From Mariannaea sp. PMI_226 (taxonomy: Eukaryota > Ascomycota > Sordariomycetes > Hypocreales > Nectriaceae): DNA of 64,000 nt. The notes under the pieces are model-generated. The model was not told where the DNA came from. It worked only from the letters and a program-made list of their open reading frames with translations, and ran no database searches. The stretch is from the NCBI GenBank assembly GCA_024336345.1, contig JANFOG010000004.1, positions 806,001 through 870,000 of the forward strand, given 5' to 3'. Both the position numbers and the translations under genes were made by a program. Positions 1 through 11,276 of the stretch are shown here, piece by piece. Within the stretch, counting starts at the first letter, position 1, and the number at the start of each line of letters is the position of its first letter.

Positions 1-1266
1 TTTGAGGATATGGAGGTTGACATCGTGAACATCAGATCGAGGGTACCAAGCGTTGATAAGAGTCTTCTTGTCCTGAGAAATACCACGCCATACATTGACA
101 TTGCCTGGCTTGGTGATCTCTGCAAGGTCCGAAGGTATTCTAGAGGTTGCAACCTCGTCATTGGCCGCGTAACCACAGCTGCCACACTGAAATATCGTAT
201 CTTCGCCAACCGCGCTAGGAAGGTGATATTCGTGGCTGAGATCACCGCCCATATCTCCCGAGCTAGCCTCAGCGACGATAAATGGGATCTTGAGCTCAGA
301 GAAGAAAGCACGGTACGCCGCAGAGATTTCTTTGTATGTGCTTATGGCGGCACTAGTGGTTAGATCAAATGTGTACAGATCTTTCATGAGAAATTCTCGT
401 GAGCGCAATAGGCCGAGTCGAGGGCGCCGTTCATCTCTATATTTACGAGCTGTTGTTCTGTATCAGCGCAAAGAACTGACATTAGAGTAATTGAAGGTAG
501 TCGAACTGATTTGATATAACCTTATTGGCAGATCTTTATATGATTTAAGCGTTCCAGCCACAAGGCTCGTGATTTCCTCTTCATGAGTCGGTGACAGAAT
601 TAGAGGCACTTCCTTGCGGTCGGTTAGGCGGAAAAGCTAGCAAGTCAGTTTTCATCCAGTCAACAGGGGGATTGAAGTCGTACTTCGGAAGCGACAGCAT
701 CCAAACGACCGGTTTTTTGCCATAGCTCTTCGGATGAGATAGTAGACAGTGACAGCTTCGATGCACCTTCCAACATATGTCAATGAAAGTTTCATAAGCC
801 AGAATCAATTTGGAATTACAAACCAATTGACCGCATGTGCTTGTCAACGAGCTTCTCAATCTTGTCTTGCACTCTGAGACCCAGAGGCAGTAATTGAAAG
901 ACTCCCGAGTGTGCCTATTCTTTACGGTAAGTATCATAAATCATTTATATTTCATCACTAATTGATCAAATATCAGAGATCAGTCATGGCCATACCTGAC
1001 GCAGAAACCCTGCTCGGATGAGCTTCCCGTAACCAACTGACGTCTCACTCAATCAGTCCATGCTTTCCCGAGCCAAAGGGGCCCCAATGCTTACGCTCAC
1101 TATCCGTAGCCGTCATGCCACCACTAGGGACCCATAGTGTCGACAATGTTGAGCGAGAGGAGCTAGATCGCGCGACACTGGACACTGAGAGAGGTCGGAG
1201 CTGGACACCGAACTGGCTCCTTCGTGGCAAAGCGCCTCCGAAGCGAACCAGCGTTTTCGAAAGCAT
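1..1266 (-). CDS. AIM10: mitochondrial prolyl-tRNA synthetase (partial, 5' part)
   Basis: Class II aminoacyl-tRNA synthetase that charges mitochondrial tRNA-Pro with proline. I read it as complement(join(<1..449, 507..636, 684..766, 824..914, 996..1036, 1095..1266)), with introns of 57, 47, 57, 81 and 58 nt; every join keeps phase and restores family residues. The N-terminus [11 protein letters not shown] is rich in Arg and Ser and lacks acidic residues, as in a mitochondrial presequence. Then come [22 protein letters not shown], the SPTHEEEIT block, class II motif 2 ([17 protein letters not shown]) and SGDMGG. An in-frame ATG at 1312-1314 would add 16 residues, but the 1264-1266 ATG gives the better presequence. 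The C-terminal part (rest of the catalytic core, anticodon-binding domain) lies beyond position 1. The gene is divergent from MAK21. The family is certain; the mitochondrial assignment rests on the N-terminus and on similarity to AIM10/PARS2-type sequences known from memory. Confidence 0.9.
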
Positions 1267-1625
1267 TGAACCGTGTTTGCGATTAATTTTTTTTATTGCA
1301 GACTCATTCTCCAAAATAAGCAGAACAAGCTTGAGCTAAAGTCAAGCAATTGCCAAGTGAGAACTCAGCGTATCCGTATCCTCAGGCAATGAGCAATGAA
1401 TGAGAGTTGGAGATCAGCCTTCACAAGGAGAGTGGAGCAATCCTCCATCCACCCACTGCATCAAGTCTGGCGCGCTTCGATAAACTCATAGACGCGACAA
1501 GCGCGATAAGAAAGTGTCTTATCGGCGAAGGCTCCACTAAAAAAAAAAGTTCAGGGACTTTCCATACACTGAGAATTTCCAGACGGCATCCTCAGTCACT
1601 CAAACTCACAAACAAATCCGTCAAA
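1267..1625. promoter_or_regulatory. divergent promoter, prolyl-tRNA synthetase / MAK21
   Basis: 359 bp between two start codons pointing apart. It must hold both promoters and leaders. There is an A-run near 1540. No in-frame ATG precedes 1626 on the MAK21 side. No TATA box or named operator was recognised. Confidence 0.5.
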
Positions 1626-4600
1626 ATGCCCAAGCCTCCTCACAAGAAGGGCAAGGGCCCCCGGCGGTCCCTTGAGGGCAAAAAGTTTGACGATGACGCT
1701 CTCAGTCAGCTCACGTCTAAAATTGATCAGAATTTGAATGGCAACGATCACAAGCGAAAGCAGCCGCCTAATACGACGGCTGGTGACCAGCGACAGAAAC
1801 GGCAACGCAATTTTCAGGGATCCAGTTCCGAGAAGAATGGCGCGAAATTAGATGCCGGTGCTCTTTTGGAAGAGATCAAGGCTCTGGGCGGTGATGAAAG
1901 CGATCTTGAACTCATCAAGGACATCGACTCAGAGGATGAGACTTTCGCTCAAGTCTCCAAAGAACCTGTTGACAAGAAGCTGAAAGATGAGCTTGCTGCG
2001 CTCTCCAAGCAGCTCGGATTTGCAGAAGTTGAAGTCAGTGAGGCCAGTGACCAAGATGAAGACGCTGAGGAGGATGACGATGATGGTGATGACAGTGATG
2101 ATAACGAAGAGGAGGAAGAGGAAGAGGAGGTACAAAAGCAAGCTCCCAAAAGCAACGATCCGGTTCTTCTTAAAGTAAAGGGTTTGGTAAGTTCACCTGG
2201 GCCGGTTGAAAGCACTTCTGACCACTAATACAGCCAACTAGGCCTTTGATCCCAGAGCAGACTGGCATGCCGCTGAGCTGCCCAAGCTACCCAAGCCATC
2301 CAGTGATGGGCCCAATTCTTTCAAGTGGTCCGTCGAGGCTCTGAAAGATCATGCAAAGGAACTCTTGGAGCAGGACGCCACTAAGTACCGAACAAGCCTC
2401 TTTGCCTCCTCCTCCCACAAGTTCTTGACAACTATCATGTCTTCTGGTACCCAAACAGATAAGATTTCTGCCCTGACCTTGGCCGTCCAAGAATCACCCG
2501 TTCACAACATCCAAGCTTTCAATGCGCTCATGTCCCTCGCCTCAAAACGAAGCCGAGGACAGGCCATTGGTGCTATCGGTGCGCTGGTCGATTTGCTGGG
2601 ACCTGGCACCTTGCTTCCTTCCGATCGTCGACTCCGCCCTTTCCACACACAGCCCGGTCTGGTTGCAACTCTACAGATGAGCCCCAACTCATCGTGGACT
2701 CGTGGCAACCCCTTCCCCGGGAAGATCACGGCGGCCCATCTTATCGCCTGGGTTTATGAGGATTGGCTCAAGGAGACGTATTTCAAAATCATTCAATTGC
2801 TCGAAAGCTGGTGCTCTGATGAGATCGAATACTCGAGGACTCGTGCTATTGATTTCGTTTATGCATTACTGAAGGAGAAGCCGGAACAGGAGTCAAATTT
2901 GCTTCGACTCTTAGTTCACAAGCTCGGTGATCGAGATCGCAAGATTTCTTCCCGTGCATCGTATCTCTTGCTCCAGCTGCAGAACTCCCATCCCGGAATG
3001 AAGGCAATCATTGTACGGACGATCGAACAGGAGATTCTGCTCCATCCTTCCCAAGACCATCGCTCAAAATATTACGCGATCAACACCCTTAACCAGACGA
3101 TTCTTAGCACAAAAGAGCCCGAAGTTGCCGAAGCCTTGATGCGAATGTACTTTGACCTGTTTTCCATCATTCTAAAGACTGGAAAACTGGGTATCGCTGC
3201 GCCTGTTGATCCTACGGAGCCTAAGAAGGAGATCAACAAGAAGGGAAGGCGACCTCGTGGCAAGCCATCTGCACCTGTTGGCCCCGAACCAGAAACTGAG
3301 GCAGCTGACAAATTGGTATCGGCAATCTTGACCGGTGTCAACCGAGCGGCACCGTTCATGGTTGGCAACGAGGCAGCGTAGGTTTCTTTCATACCCTGTT
3401 TGTAATATTTGCAACATGAGCTAACTATCAGCTAGTATGGAGACTCATCTTAATACTCTGTTCAAGATTGCTCACTCAGCCAACTTCAATACTGGTATTC
3501 AGGCTCTTCTCCTAATCCAGCAAATATCCAGCTCCAAGAACCTTGCCAGCGACCGCTTCTATCGAACCCTGTATGAGTCTCTGCTAGATCCACGTCTAGT
3601 AACCTCATCAAAACAGGCAATCTATCTGAACCTCCTGCTCCGTGCACTCAAGAGTGATGTGGACTCACGGCGAGTAAAGGCATTCGCCAAGCGAATGCTT
3701 CAGATTTCCGGCCTCCATCAGCCTCCATTTGTGTGCGGACTTCTCTATGTTGTTGCACACCTCCGAGAGACATTCCCCGATCTTTCGACACTAATTGAGG
3801 AGCCTGAGGAGTCTGTGTTTGATGATGAGCCAGAAAATGAGCGTCCTGTTTACGATGGCAGAAAGAGAGACCCCGAGCACAGCAATGCCAATCGAAGCTG
3901 CTTGTGGGAGGTGGTACGTAATGTTGAATCCGGTCCGAATGCGCAATGTTAACTAATGATGTGTACAGATCCCGCTACTGGAGCATTATCACCCTTCGGT
4001 TACTCTCTTCGCTTCCAACATGATTGTGCCCAACGATAAGGCACAGAAGCCCGACTTGGACAGCCACTCGCTCATTCGCTTCCTGGATAAGTTCGTCTAC
4101 CGAAATCCCAAGGCTACCGACACGTCCAAGGGTGTGTCCATCATGCAGCCCCTCCGCGCCAGCAAAGATGTCGGCGACATCTGGCTGGGCAGCCGAGGAG
4201 CTGCAGGATCTGCCGCCCTGGTTAACTCATCTACCTTCTGGAAGAGAAAGGTGCAGGACGTCGCCGCCGAGGATGTCTTCTTCCACGAGTACTTCCAGCA
4301 GGTTGATAAGGAAGGTAAGGAGAGCGCGAAGAAGAAGAAGACAGCGTCGACCGCGGGTGGTGATGATGAGGACGAGGATGAGAAAGAGGATGAGATCTGG
4401 AAGGCTCTTGTGTCGACTCAGCCGAATGTTGATCCTGATGATGATGGTTCTGACCTTGGCTTTGACGACCTGGATGATTCGGACATGGCTTCTGAAGGCT
4501 CGGAACCAGGTCTGGATCTGGAGAGTGATCTGGACGATGACGACATGGATGTCGACATTGAGGGGTCGGACAGCGAAGAGGGTGGTGCAGTACTGGACGA

Positions 4601-4742
4601 GGACGAAGAAGGATTCGAGGTCAAGGACGCAAAGAGCAGCTCGACCAAGCCGAAGTCAAGGCGCAAGCAACTCAAGGAGCTCCCCATGTTTGCCTCTGTG
4701 GACGATTACGCGGAACTTTTGGCGGGAGAAGAGGATATGTAA
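1626..4742 (+). CDS. MAK21: MAK21/NOC1 ribosome biogenesis protein (CBF/Mak21 family)
   Basis: Nucleolar factor that, with Noc2, escorts early pre-60S particles. CDS join(1626..2186, 2242..3377, 3436..3913, 3969..4742), 982 aa, close to the yeast protein (about 1025). The start ATG in TCAAAATGCC is the first in-frame ATG. The N-terminus is basic (KPPHKKGKGPRR) and is followed by acidic, serine-rich tracts around residues 130-175. The central part has the alpha-helical CBF/Mak21 repeat region (for example TRAIDFVYALLKEKPEQ and LDTLFKI-like METHLNTLFKIAH). A conserved block follows the last intron (IPLLEHYHPSV). The C-terminal about 150 residues are very acidic (Asp/Glu runs) and end in a basic patch plus a DDYAELLAGEED tail typical of the family. 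Introns are 55, 58 and 55 nt, with acceptors AACTAG, GCTAG and TACAG. Identification is by overall pattern; the family call is strong. Confidence 0.93.
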
Positions 4743-4810
4743 AAAAGCAAGCTGTATACAAACGATCCTTTATTTTAATTTACTTTTGGCTTTTTGTCCC
4801 TTTCACTCAC

Positions 4811-4847
<37 letters not shown>

Positions 4848-5153
4848 TTTTCTCCTGGCTGTCCTCCTCCTTGTTTACCATTTGGTTTTCTGAAGAATTA
4901 TAATCTGGGAGACCAAGTCTTATAGTCTCAATCTTGTGAGAAGCATCAATGGGCAAGGGGAGTATAGAAGTCGAGCAAACAACATAGCACAGTAATTTCA
5001 ATGACCCTACGTGTTATTTTTTTTCTTTCTTTTGCTATTGCCTTTGTTTAATGGTATTTTTTTTTCTTTCCTTACTAATTTTCGTACCCTTTCTTTCTTC
5101 TCAAACTACCTCTGGAGCCCTTTGATTTTTTTTTGTTCCTGTTCTGATTTTCT
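4743..5153. other. convergent intergenic with (CTTT)n microsatellite
   Basis: 411 bp between the 3' ends of MAK21 and the stefin-like gene. It holds a tandem CTTT repeat at about 4817-4848 (eight units) and several T-runs that fit 3' processing regions for both genes. No gene seen. Confidence 0.6.
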
Positions 5154-5823
5154 TCAAGTATCGAACCACTCGAGCTCGTCATCCTTTGTGAAGATGGCGC
5201 GGTAGGTCTTGTCGCCATCGGCATGTTCCTTCTCCTCGGTGTGAATGCTATGCAGCTTGGGGGGCTCATCGCCGCCGGCGATGAAAACGCGGAAGTGGAC
5301 GTAGGCCGGGCCGTCGTCGTCGGCGGAGAGAGCGGGGATGCGGAGCTTGGCGAACAGGTGGGTGCCGTACGCGGACGGGGCGACACGGACGGACTCGACG
5401 TTTTCCACGGAGAAGTGTGTCAGTTCCTCGTTGCTGAGCTTCGCCTGTCTCGTTGTCAGTTTTTACATCTATCTGCGGATGAAATTGAAGAACCAAGAAG
5501 AAAAAGAAAAAACCCTCGAGAATTGAAGATGAATGAGTGGAATGGTAAGGAAAGGAAAGGGGGAGGAGTATTACTTACTACTGCAGCAAAGTACTGGGGC
5601 TCATGCTCTAAAGAGAAGAAGAAGAAAAAAAGACATTCCATGTTAGCCCATACTGATTGGATCTTGTTGTGCAAGTACAACGGGATGCTGGCTTACTGTT
5701 GTACTCGTGTCGGAGATGCACGAGCTGCTTCTTGAGATCGGTGAGAATGTGAGAGAAAGCCTTGATGGACTCCTCTTTGGGAAGATGAGCAGGGCCCAGG
5801 TCGACAGTATCTGCGGTGGCCAT
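5154..5823 (-). CDS. small stefin/cystatin-like protein, hypothetical
   Basis: CDS complement(join(5154..5444, 5579..5607, 5697..5823)), 148 aa. The donors are GTAAGC and GTAAGT and the middle exon is 29 nt. The first 60 residues look alpha-helical (EESIKAFSHILTDLKKQLVHL). The C-terminal 90 residues have the order of a type 1 cystatin (stefin): a strand pair ending ...GTHLFAKLRI, then YVHFRVF, then a last strand before TKDDELEWF. These recall FVHLRVF and KHDELTYF in stefin B. The QVVAG inhibitory loop is not kept; the equivalent is RVAPSAYG. There is no signal peptide, so it is probably cytosolic. The cystatin-like fold is my inference from pattern; inhibitory activity is not implied. It could instead be an unrelated alpha+beta protein. 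The gene structure itself is well supported by phase. Confidence 0.7.
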
Positions 5824-7527
5824 TATTTCCTGTGGCGTTTGCGAGTGTTGGAGTGTGTGTGCGCGACGTTAGGCTTGTGTAGCAGAGGATGGTCAAGGTT
5901 GTTTTTATTGTTTTTATTGTTTTATTTCCTTGAGAAGACAAGAGAGAAGTAAAAGGTTTCTTGGAGAAATGAGAACCAGGAGCGAAAGAGAGAAAAGACT
6001 CTCGAGAACACGCGACGATCCGATTGTATTTATACTAAAATCGATTGGGCGTGTCACAGATAGATTTACTTGAAAAGCGTACAATAATGATGTCAGAAAA
6101 TGGGCATTGATGGAGGGGAGGGACAAGGGAGAGAGGGAGGGGAGGGGAGGGGAGGGGAAACAGTCAGTTGGAGTTACAGGATGATCATCCATCAGTATGA
6201 CTACATAGCACCTATCCATTCCCCTGTTGTCTGTACGTGCATCTGCACTGACTAAATTGCAGACATGGTAGACCCCCTAGGTAGTAAGCAAGCAAGCAAG
6301 CAAACAAGCAAGCATCTCATTGACTGGCTGGTGCTACACGAACGATACGACAACTTGCATGGGGGGGGTTGCCTTGTTTCACCAGTCGAACCTGTGAGAC
6401 GCGGGAGATTATTTTTGGTGTGAAAGAAGATAAAGGTCCCTTTTCTTACTTCGTCGGCAGTTGCATGATTGGATGATTCTCTTTTTCGTTTTTTTTTCTC
6501 ATCTTTGTCATGTGCGAACTGAAAGAGGAGAGAAGACAAGAAAAAGATGTGAAGAAAAAAAATTGCAGCAGTCATATGGATTGGCTTTGTTGTGTTTGTA
6601 AGGCACAATCAACCTTATTTGTGATGCTGTAAGGTACTTTGCATTGGTGCATTGGTGGGCTGCATTACACGCAATGACATGGGGGAAGAGGGGGGAGTGT
6701 CTTCAGTTGTCAGGGAATGCAAACTAGCAGCATCAGGCCTTTCTTTTCTCTCTCTCTCTCTCTGTCTGTCTCTCTGTCTCATTCTTTCTCGATACACACC
6801 AAACAAGCCGTGCTTGAGTCTCCTCCCAAACTTGAATTGGTCAGGGAGGTGAGGCTGTTAGGATGCAGAGAACCCCCCGTCCAGGTGCAACTCTACGCCA
6901 AGTATCTTGTTCATGACGTGCTCTAAACCTCTAGATAACCAGTGCTGATCGAGAAAGCGGTGAGTGTGTACTGCCAAATCGAAAATAAATAAATAAAGTC
7001 AACCCGGCATATGCGAGATGCATGGGAATCAATCACTAAGCATGAAAGAGGTAGTCATCTGTGACTATTCTACAGTACCAAATACAAAGAAACCAAGGTA
7101 TTCATAAAGTAGAGCAAAGAGACAACAGCTGAGAGAGAGCCGAGAGCATTTAGGCTAGGTTGAATGGCCTGGAGGTAAGTCAACAAAAAAAAAAACCCAC
7201 TACGTAATCTGTACCTAGCATATAGTAGTAATCTGTAGTACACTGGCTAAAATAAATAATATATTGACCGAGGTACAATCCGGCACCTCAGATAAGATAA
7301 AATCCACATAACCAATCTAAGTGTATTGGTTAAATGCATAACCTGCACCCAACGTCATTCAACAAGGCGAAACGAACACGCCCTTTGCCGCGGCAGCTCC
7401 GATAGATGAGAAATCCTGTCACAGGGGGGGAGAGGGCCCATCCTCGCCGTCGTTTTCTCGGCCTGGGCATTCTGTACAATTACTTACACAAGCAACGAGA
7501 TAGTTATTTCTCACTTTTGCACACACA
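5824..7527. other. gene-free stretch with simple repeats
   Basis: 1.7 kb between divergent genes. It holds a G-rich block with five G-tracts at 6135-6157, a CAAG repeat at about 6286-6315, a CT repeat at about 6738-6780 and scattered A/T runs. The left end should carry the promoter of the stefin-like gene and the right end that of the thioesterase. Short open frames here are low-complexity and were not called. Confidence 0.6.
6135..6157 (+). repeat. GGGGA repeat, G-quadruplex candidate
   Basis: Five G-tracts of 3-4 bases separated by single A residues on the + strand, about 310 bp upstream of the start of the stefin-like gene. Single-nucleotide loops favour a stable parallel quadruplex by general rules; formation in the cell is inference. 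Confidence 0.55.
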
Positions 7528-8587
7528 ATGTTCGCCCAGCAAATCGGTCGCAATGGTCGTTTCCTGGCCAGGCGACTTGCCCCGGCCCAAGTCCGCCAGA
7601 CTCGGGCTTACAGCGCCCAGGTTCAATGTAAGCAAGACACCACCACCACCAATCGCCGTCATGTCAGCACTTAGGGCGAGAGACAAAAAAAAATAAAGAT
7701 GAAAATAAAAAAATAAAAGGCGGCAGTAGAAACCAAGTTATGAAACTGACATATTCGGTGTGGTGGTTGGGAATACAGCTTCATCATCCGGTTTCTTTCG
7801 ATCAGCCCTGGCCGTGGGCCTAGTCGGCGTCACCTTTGGCGTGGCGGGCGCCGGGGGCATGTGGTATAAAATGCAACAGAGCGGCATGGGCTTCTTCTCG
7901 GACGAGGAGAGTCTGAAACGATTTGTACCCGGCGACGACCAGGCTAGAATGGTTGACGAAACCATCAACAAGCTCCCCATGGTGTTGGAGCTTCGCGCCG
8001 ACCCCAAATACACCGAGTCACGGCCGCACATGAAGATGCCCGGGTCGTACCGTAGCCGCAGCCTGACTGGTGGTGCGCTGCTAGGACCGGGCAAGCTGGT
8101 GCTCCCGCCGTACGCCTGGATCGAGGACGACGGAAAGTCCTTGGTGAGCATCTCGTACGTGGGCGACGACCTCTGCGGGCACCCGGGTATCGTGCACGGG
8201 GGCTTCCTGGCCACCATGCTTGACGAGGGGCTGGCGCGGTGTTGTTTCGGTGCGCTGCCGCACAACATTGGAGTGACGGCGAACCTGAACATCAACTACC
8301 GAAAGCCGACACCGGCGGGCAGCTTTCTGGTGCTGCGAGCTGTCACCACCAAGGTTGAAGGTCGCAAGGCCTGGGTGAAGGGACAAATCGAGTTGTTGGC
8401 CAAGCCCGGCGAGGAGCCAACGGTTCTGGCCGACGCCACGGCCCTGTTCATTTCGCCCAAATATGCAGCGGTAAGCCCCATGTTCAGAATGACGACGTTT
8501 TGCTTTGTTGGATAAGCAAGCCCGTGAGTTTCATGCAAGATGCATATGCTAAATGATGATCAATAGATGATGCCCAAAATCGCTTAG
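7528..8587 (+). CDS. mitochondrial hotdog-fold thioesterase (PaaI/THEM4-like)
   Basis: Probable acyl-CoA thioesterase of the 4HBT hotdog superfamily. CDS join(7528..7627, 7779..8470, 8567..8587), 270 aa. Exon 1 is an Arg-rich presequence without acids (NGRFLARRLAPAQVRQTRAY), and the last exon adds only MMPKIA before the stop. After the presequence comes one hydrophobic segment (about residues 41-58), which suggests anchoring in the inner membrane. The hotdog domain is C-terminal, with the family signature HGGFLATMLDEG (acidic residue on the central helix), then NINYRKPTPAG and a strand through the KVEGRKAWVKGQIE region. The donor at 8471 (GTAAGC) and acceptor CAATAG at 8566 are needed, because read-through gives an unrelated tail. 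It resembles fungal FMP10-type proteins; the substrate is unknown. Confidence 0.85.
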
Positions 8588-10117
8588 AGACCGAGACATG
8601 ACGAGATAAACGAGCGAATCGAAATCGAATCGAAATCGAATCGAATCCAAAGACGGATATATAGACAAGCAAGCACTAGAATAATGCATGTATAAATGAT
8701 GCCATTTGTGGAAGATGTTAGACAAGGCAATAGAGGCTGCTCTGTTTGGTTCAAAGAGGGGGGGATATATTGGGTGTAGAGGAGTTTATTATTTTATTTT
8801 ATTTCATCTTCTTCTTCTTCCTCTTCATTTTGTTCGAGGTTTTTTTCTTTCGCGTGGAAGAGAAAGGCATAAAAAGTTGATATGTGAAGACGCAAAATCA
8901 TACAGTTCCTCTAGCATCAAGTAGACTATCTAAAGTTAGGCAATTCAGAACTGACAAGTACGTCAGGTTGCCTGGGAAGGAATAGTCTAGTCTAGTCTAC
9001 TTTATCGAAGGAATAAGGAATAGAAGATATTCCGTACCAAGATATTCCGTCCCTGCCCGGACCGGGGGACCAAATGTTGCGGGTGGTGGGGGAAGGGAAG
9101 GAGCATCAAAGGCCGACTTCCGGCCGCGTGGAGCCGCCAAGATGGAACGTCGGGGTGGATCCAGATCGCGTCATCGCCGCCATCTGCAAATAGGAAAGCG
9201 ATCAAGGGAGGATTTTTCTTTCCTTTGTAACTATGCAACTTTTGCGTGCATGTGTAGTCTATGCGCCAGGCCAAATGGATGAATTGGAGGATTAGAAATA
9301 TCGTGGGGTGAGAAAATTATCGTTCCAAGGTAAGTAATAGCGCATCAATTGCGTGCTTGTCTAGTACATGACTTTTTTGTATCACGAAACGACGAGGGCC
9401 TGTATACAAGAAACATCCCCATCAGACTGTGTTTACTTTGAGCTGAAAGAAGCAATTGGGCAGATTGAGTTTGATACTTATTTTGCTTACTTATTGAAGA
9501 AAGAAGGAGAAGAAAAAAAAAAAAAAAAAAAAAAAAAGAGTTGCGACGGGCCGAGATGGGGTCAGGTACTAAGTTTCATCCAGACCACCCTCTTCATAAA
9601 TACAGTCCGAGTAAATTACATGGCAATCCATATTACGCATCGAGTAACTCGGAAAAGATGGGTTCAAGAGGCACACTCAATAGATTCATTATAGTTAAGG
9701 TCTATTATTACAACCTACAATCATCAACCCACTTGTGAGATAAAACAAAAAAAACTAAAACCAGAGAGGAATAGGAACAAGAATGGGAACGACAAAAAGT
9801 ATGGGGAGAGAAGTTAATACATCTCGGAGATGGCGAGCACGCAACTTGCACACGTCAAGCCTTGCCAACCAATCCGAAAGCCGGCTTCGGAAGCCATCTT
9901 CTACATTCTAATCTGTACCTTACAGCAAGGTACTTATTTGTTTTCCCTCTCTTGCCGTTACATAAGATCGTTCTTTTTCTTCCCCTTTTTAAACCACTAT
10001 AGTCTACTTGCAATACAAAACATCTCCCTCCCTCTTCTCTCTCTGTCTTCCCTGGCTTGCTCTGTTGTCTATTCTTTTTACATTCTCTCCCCCCCAAAAC
10101 GCATCTATACATACACA
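8588..10117. other. gene-free stretch upstream of MET14
   Basis: 1.5 kb with the 3' end of the thioesterase gene and the promoter of MET14. It holds an uninterrupted A-run of 25 at 9513-9537 and CT-rich leader sequence from about 10020 to 10117. A CACGTG (Cbf1-type) site was looked for and not found; the nearest thing is CACACGTC near 9850. No gene seen. Confidence 0.55.
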
Positions 10118-10994
10118 ATGGCTACGTAAGTCTCTCCAATTCCCTTTCCCTTCTTCCCTCCTCCACCTCCAAATTCTTGTTCTATGCTTTCTCTCTACTC
10201 TTTACCCCTCCAAAGAGGGACGAGGGGGGAAACAATTTACCCCGCCATCCTCCAAACCTCCCTCTCATAGTTTCCTTATCCCACCTTGTTCCAATGTAGA
10301 TACCCAGAGCAGTTCGATTTTTCAGACACACATACGTGCATTATAATTTGGGCCACAAATACTAACAATTCCCTTCAGCAACATCACCTGGCACCCTTCC
10401 CTCTCCCGCACCGAGCGCAACGAGCTCCGCGGCCAGCGCGGCCTCACCCTCTGGTTCACTGGCCTCAGCGCCTCCGGCAAGTCCACCGTCGCCACAGCCC
10501 TCGAGCAGCACCTCCTGCACCTCGGTGTCACCGCCTACCGCCTTGACGGCGACAACGTGCGCTTCGGCCTCAACAAGGACCTGGGCTTCTCCGAGAAGGA
10601 CCGCAACGAGAACATCCGCCGCATCTCCGAGGTTGCCAAGCTCTTTGCCGACTCCTCCACCGTCGCAATCACCTCCTTCATTTCCCCCTACCGCGCCGAC
10701 CGCCAGGTTGCCCGTGAGCTGCACGCCCAGTCCGCTCACGGTGACGACGAGGCCATTCCTTTCATCGAGGTCTACGTCGATGTTCCCCTCGAGGTCGCCG
10801 AGCAGCGCGATCCCAAGGGTCTCTACAAGAAGGCACGCGCTGGCGAGATCAAGGAGTTCACCGGCATCTCTGCCCCTTACGAAGCCCCCGAGAACCCCGA
10901 GATTGTCATCAAGACTCACGAGAACTCGGTTGAGGAGTGTGTGGCCCAGATCGTTGCCTGGCTCCAGGAGAAGAAGTATATCAAGACCGCCTAG
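10118..10994 (+). CDS. MET14: adenylylsulfate (APS) kinase
   Basis: Phosphorylates adenosine 5'-phosphosulfate with ATP to give PAPS in sulfate assimilation (cytosol). CDS join(10118..10125, 10379..10994), 207 aa, the usual size of fungal enzymes (about 202-211). Exon 1 is only 8 nt (ATG GCT AC) and is followed by a 253-nt intron, the longest found in this window. P-loop GLSASGKST is at residues 31-39. It is followed by the APS-binding [18 protein letters not shown], then [19 protein letters not shown] and the [17 protein letters not shown] segment. All family hallmarks are intact. Codon use is strongly C/G-ending, as expected for a highly expressed gene. Identification is certain; the start depends on the 5' intron, but its product [11 protein letters not shown] matches the family. 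Confidence 0.97.
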
Positions 10995-11276
10995 ACACCT
11001 TTGAATTGAAAGCGCTTTTTTTTTAATGATTTATAATGAGAGTTATTGTAAAGAAAGGAAGGGTCCGTGGAACGGTCGTGGAACGGGTGTTATATAGAGG
11101 ATTGGATATTACTATCGTTGCGTTCTCCAGTCATCACTGTTCAGCATGATAGAGTTGGAATACAGGCGTCCATGCATGCATGCAAAAAAAAGAAATAGAA
11201 AAAAAAACAAAGATATCTCGTCCCTCTGGTCTCTTCTCATACCCCTCCTTTCTGAGTAACACTATTCGTCAATTCA

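Noticed and set aside
5223..5735. 170-codon plus-strand frame over the stefin-like gene
   Set aside because: Reads through introns of the minus-strand gene; no motifs.
10362..10919. 185-codon minus-strand frame over MET14
   Set aside because: Antisense shadow of the APS kinase; Gly/Val/Leu-rich without motifs.
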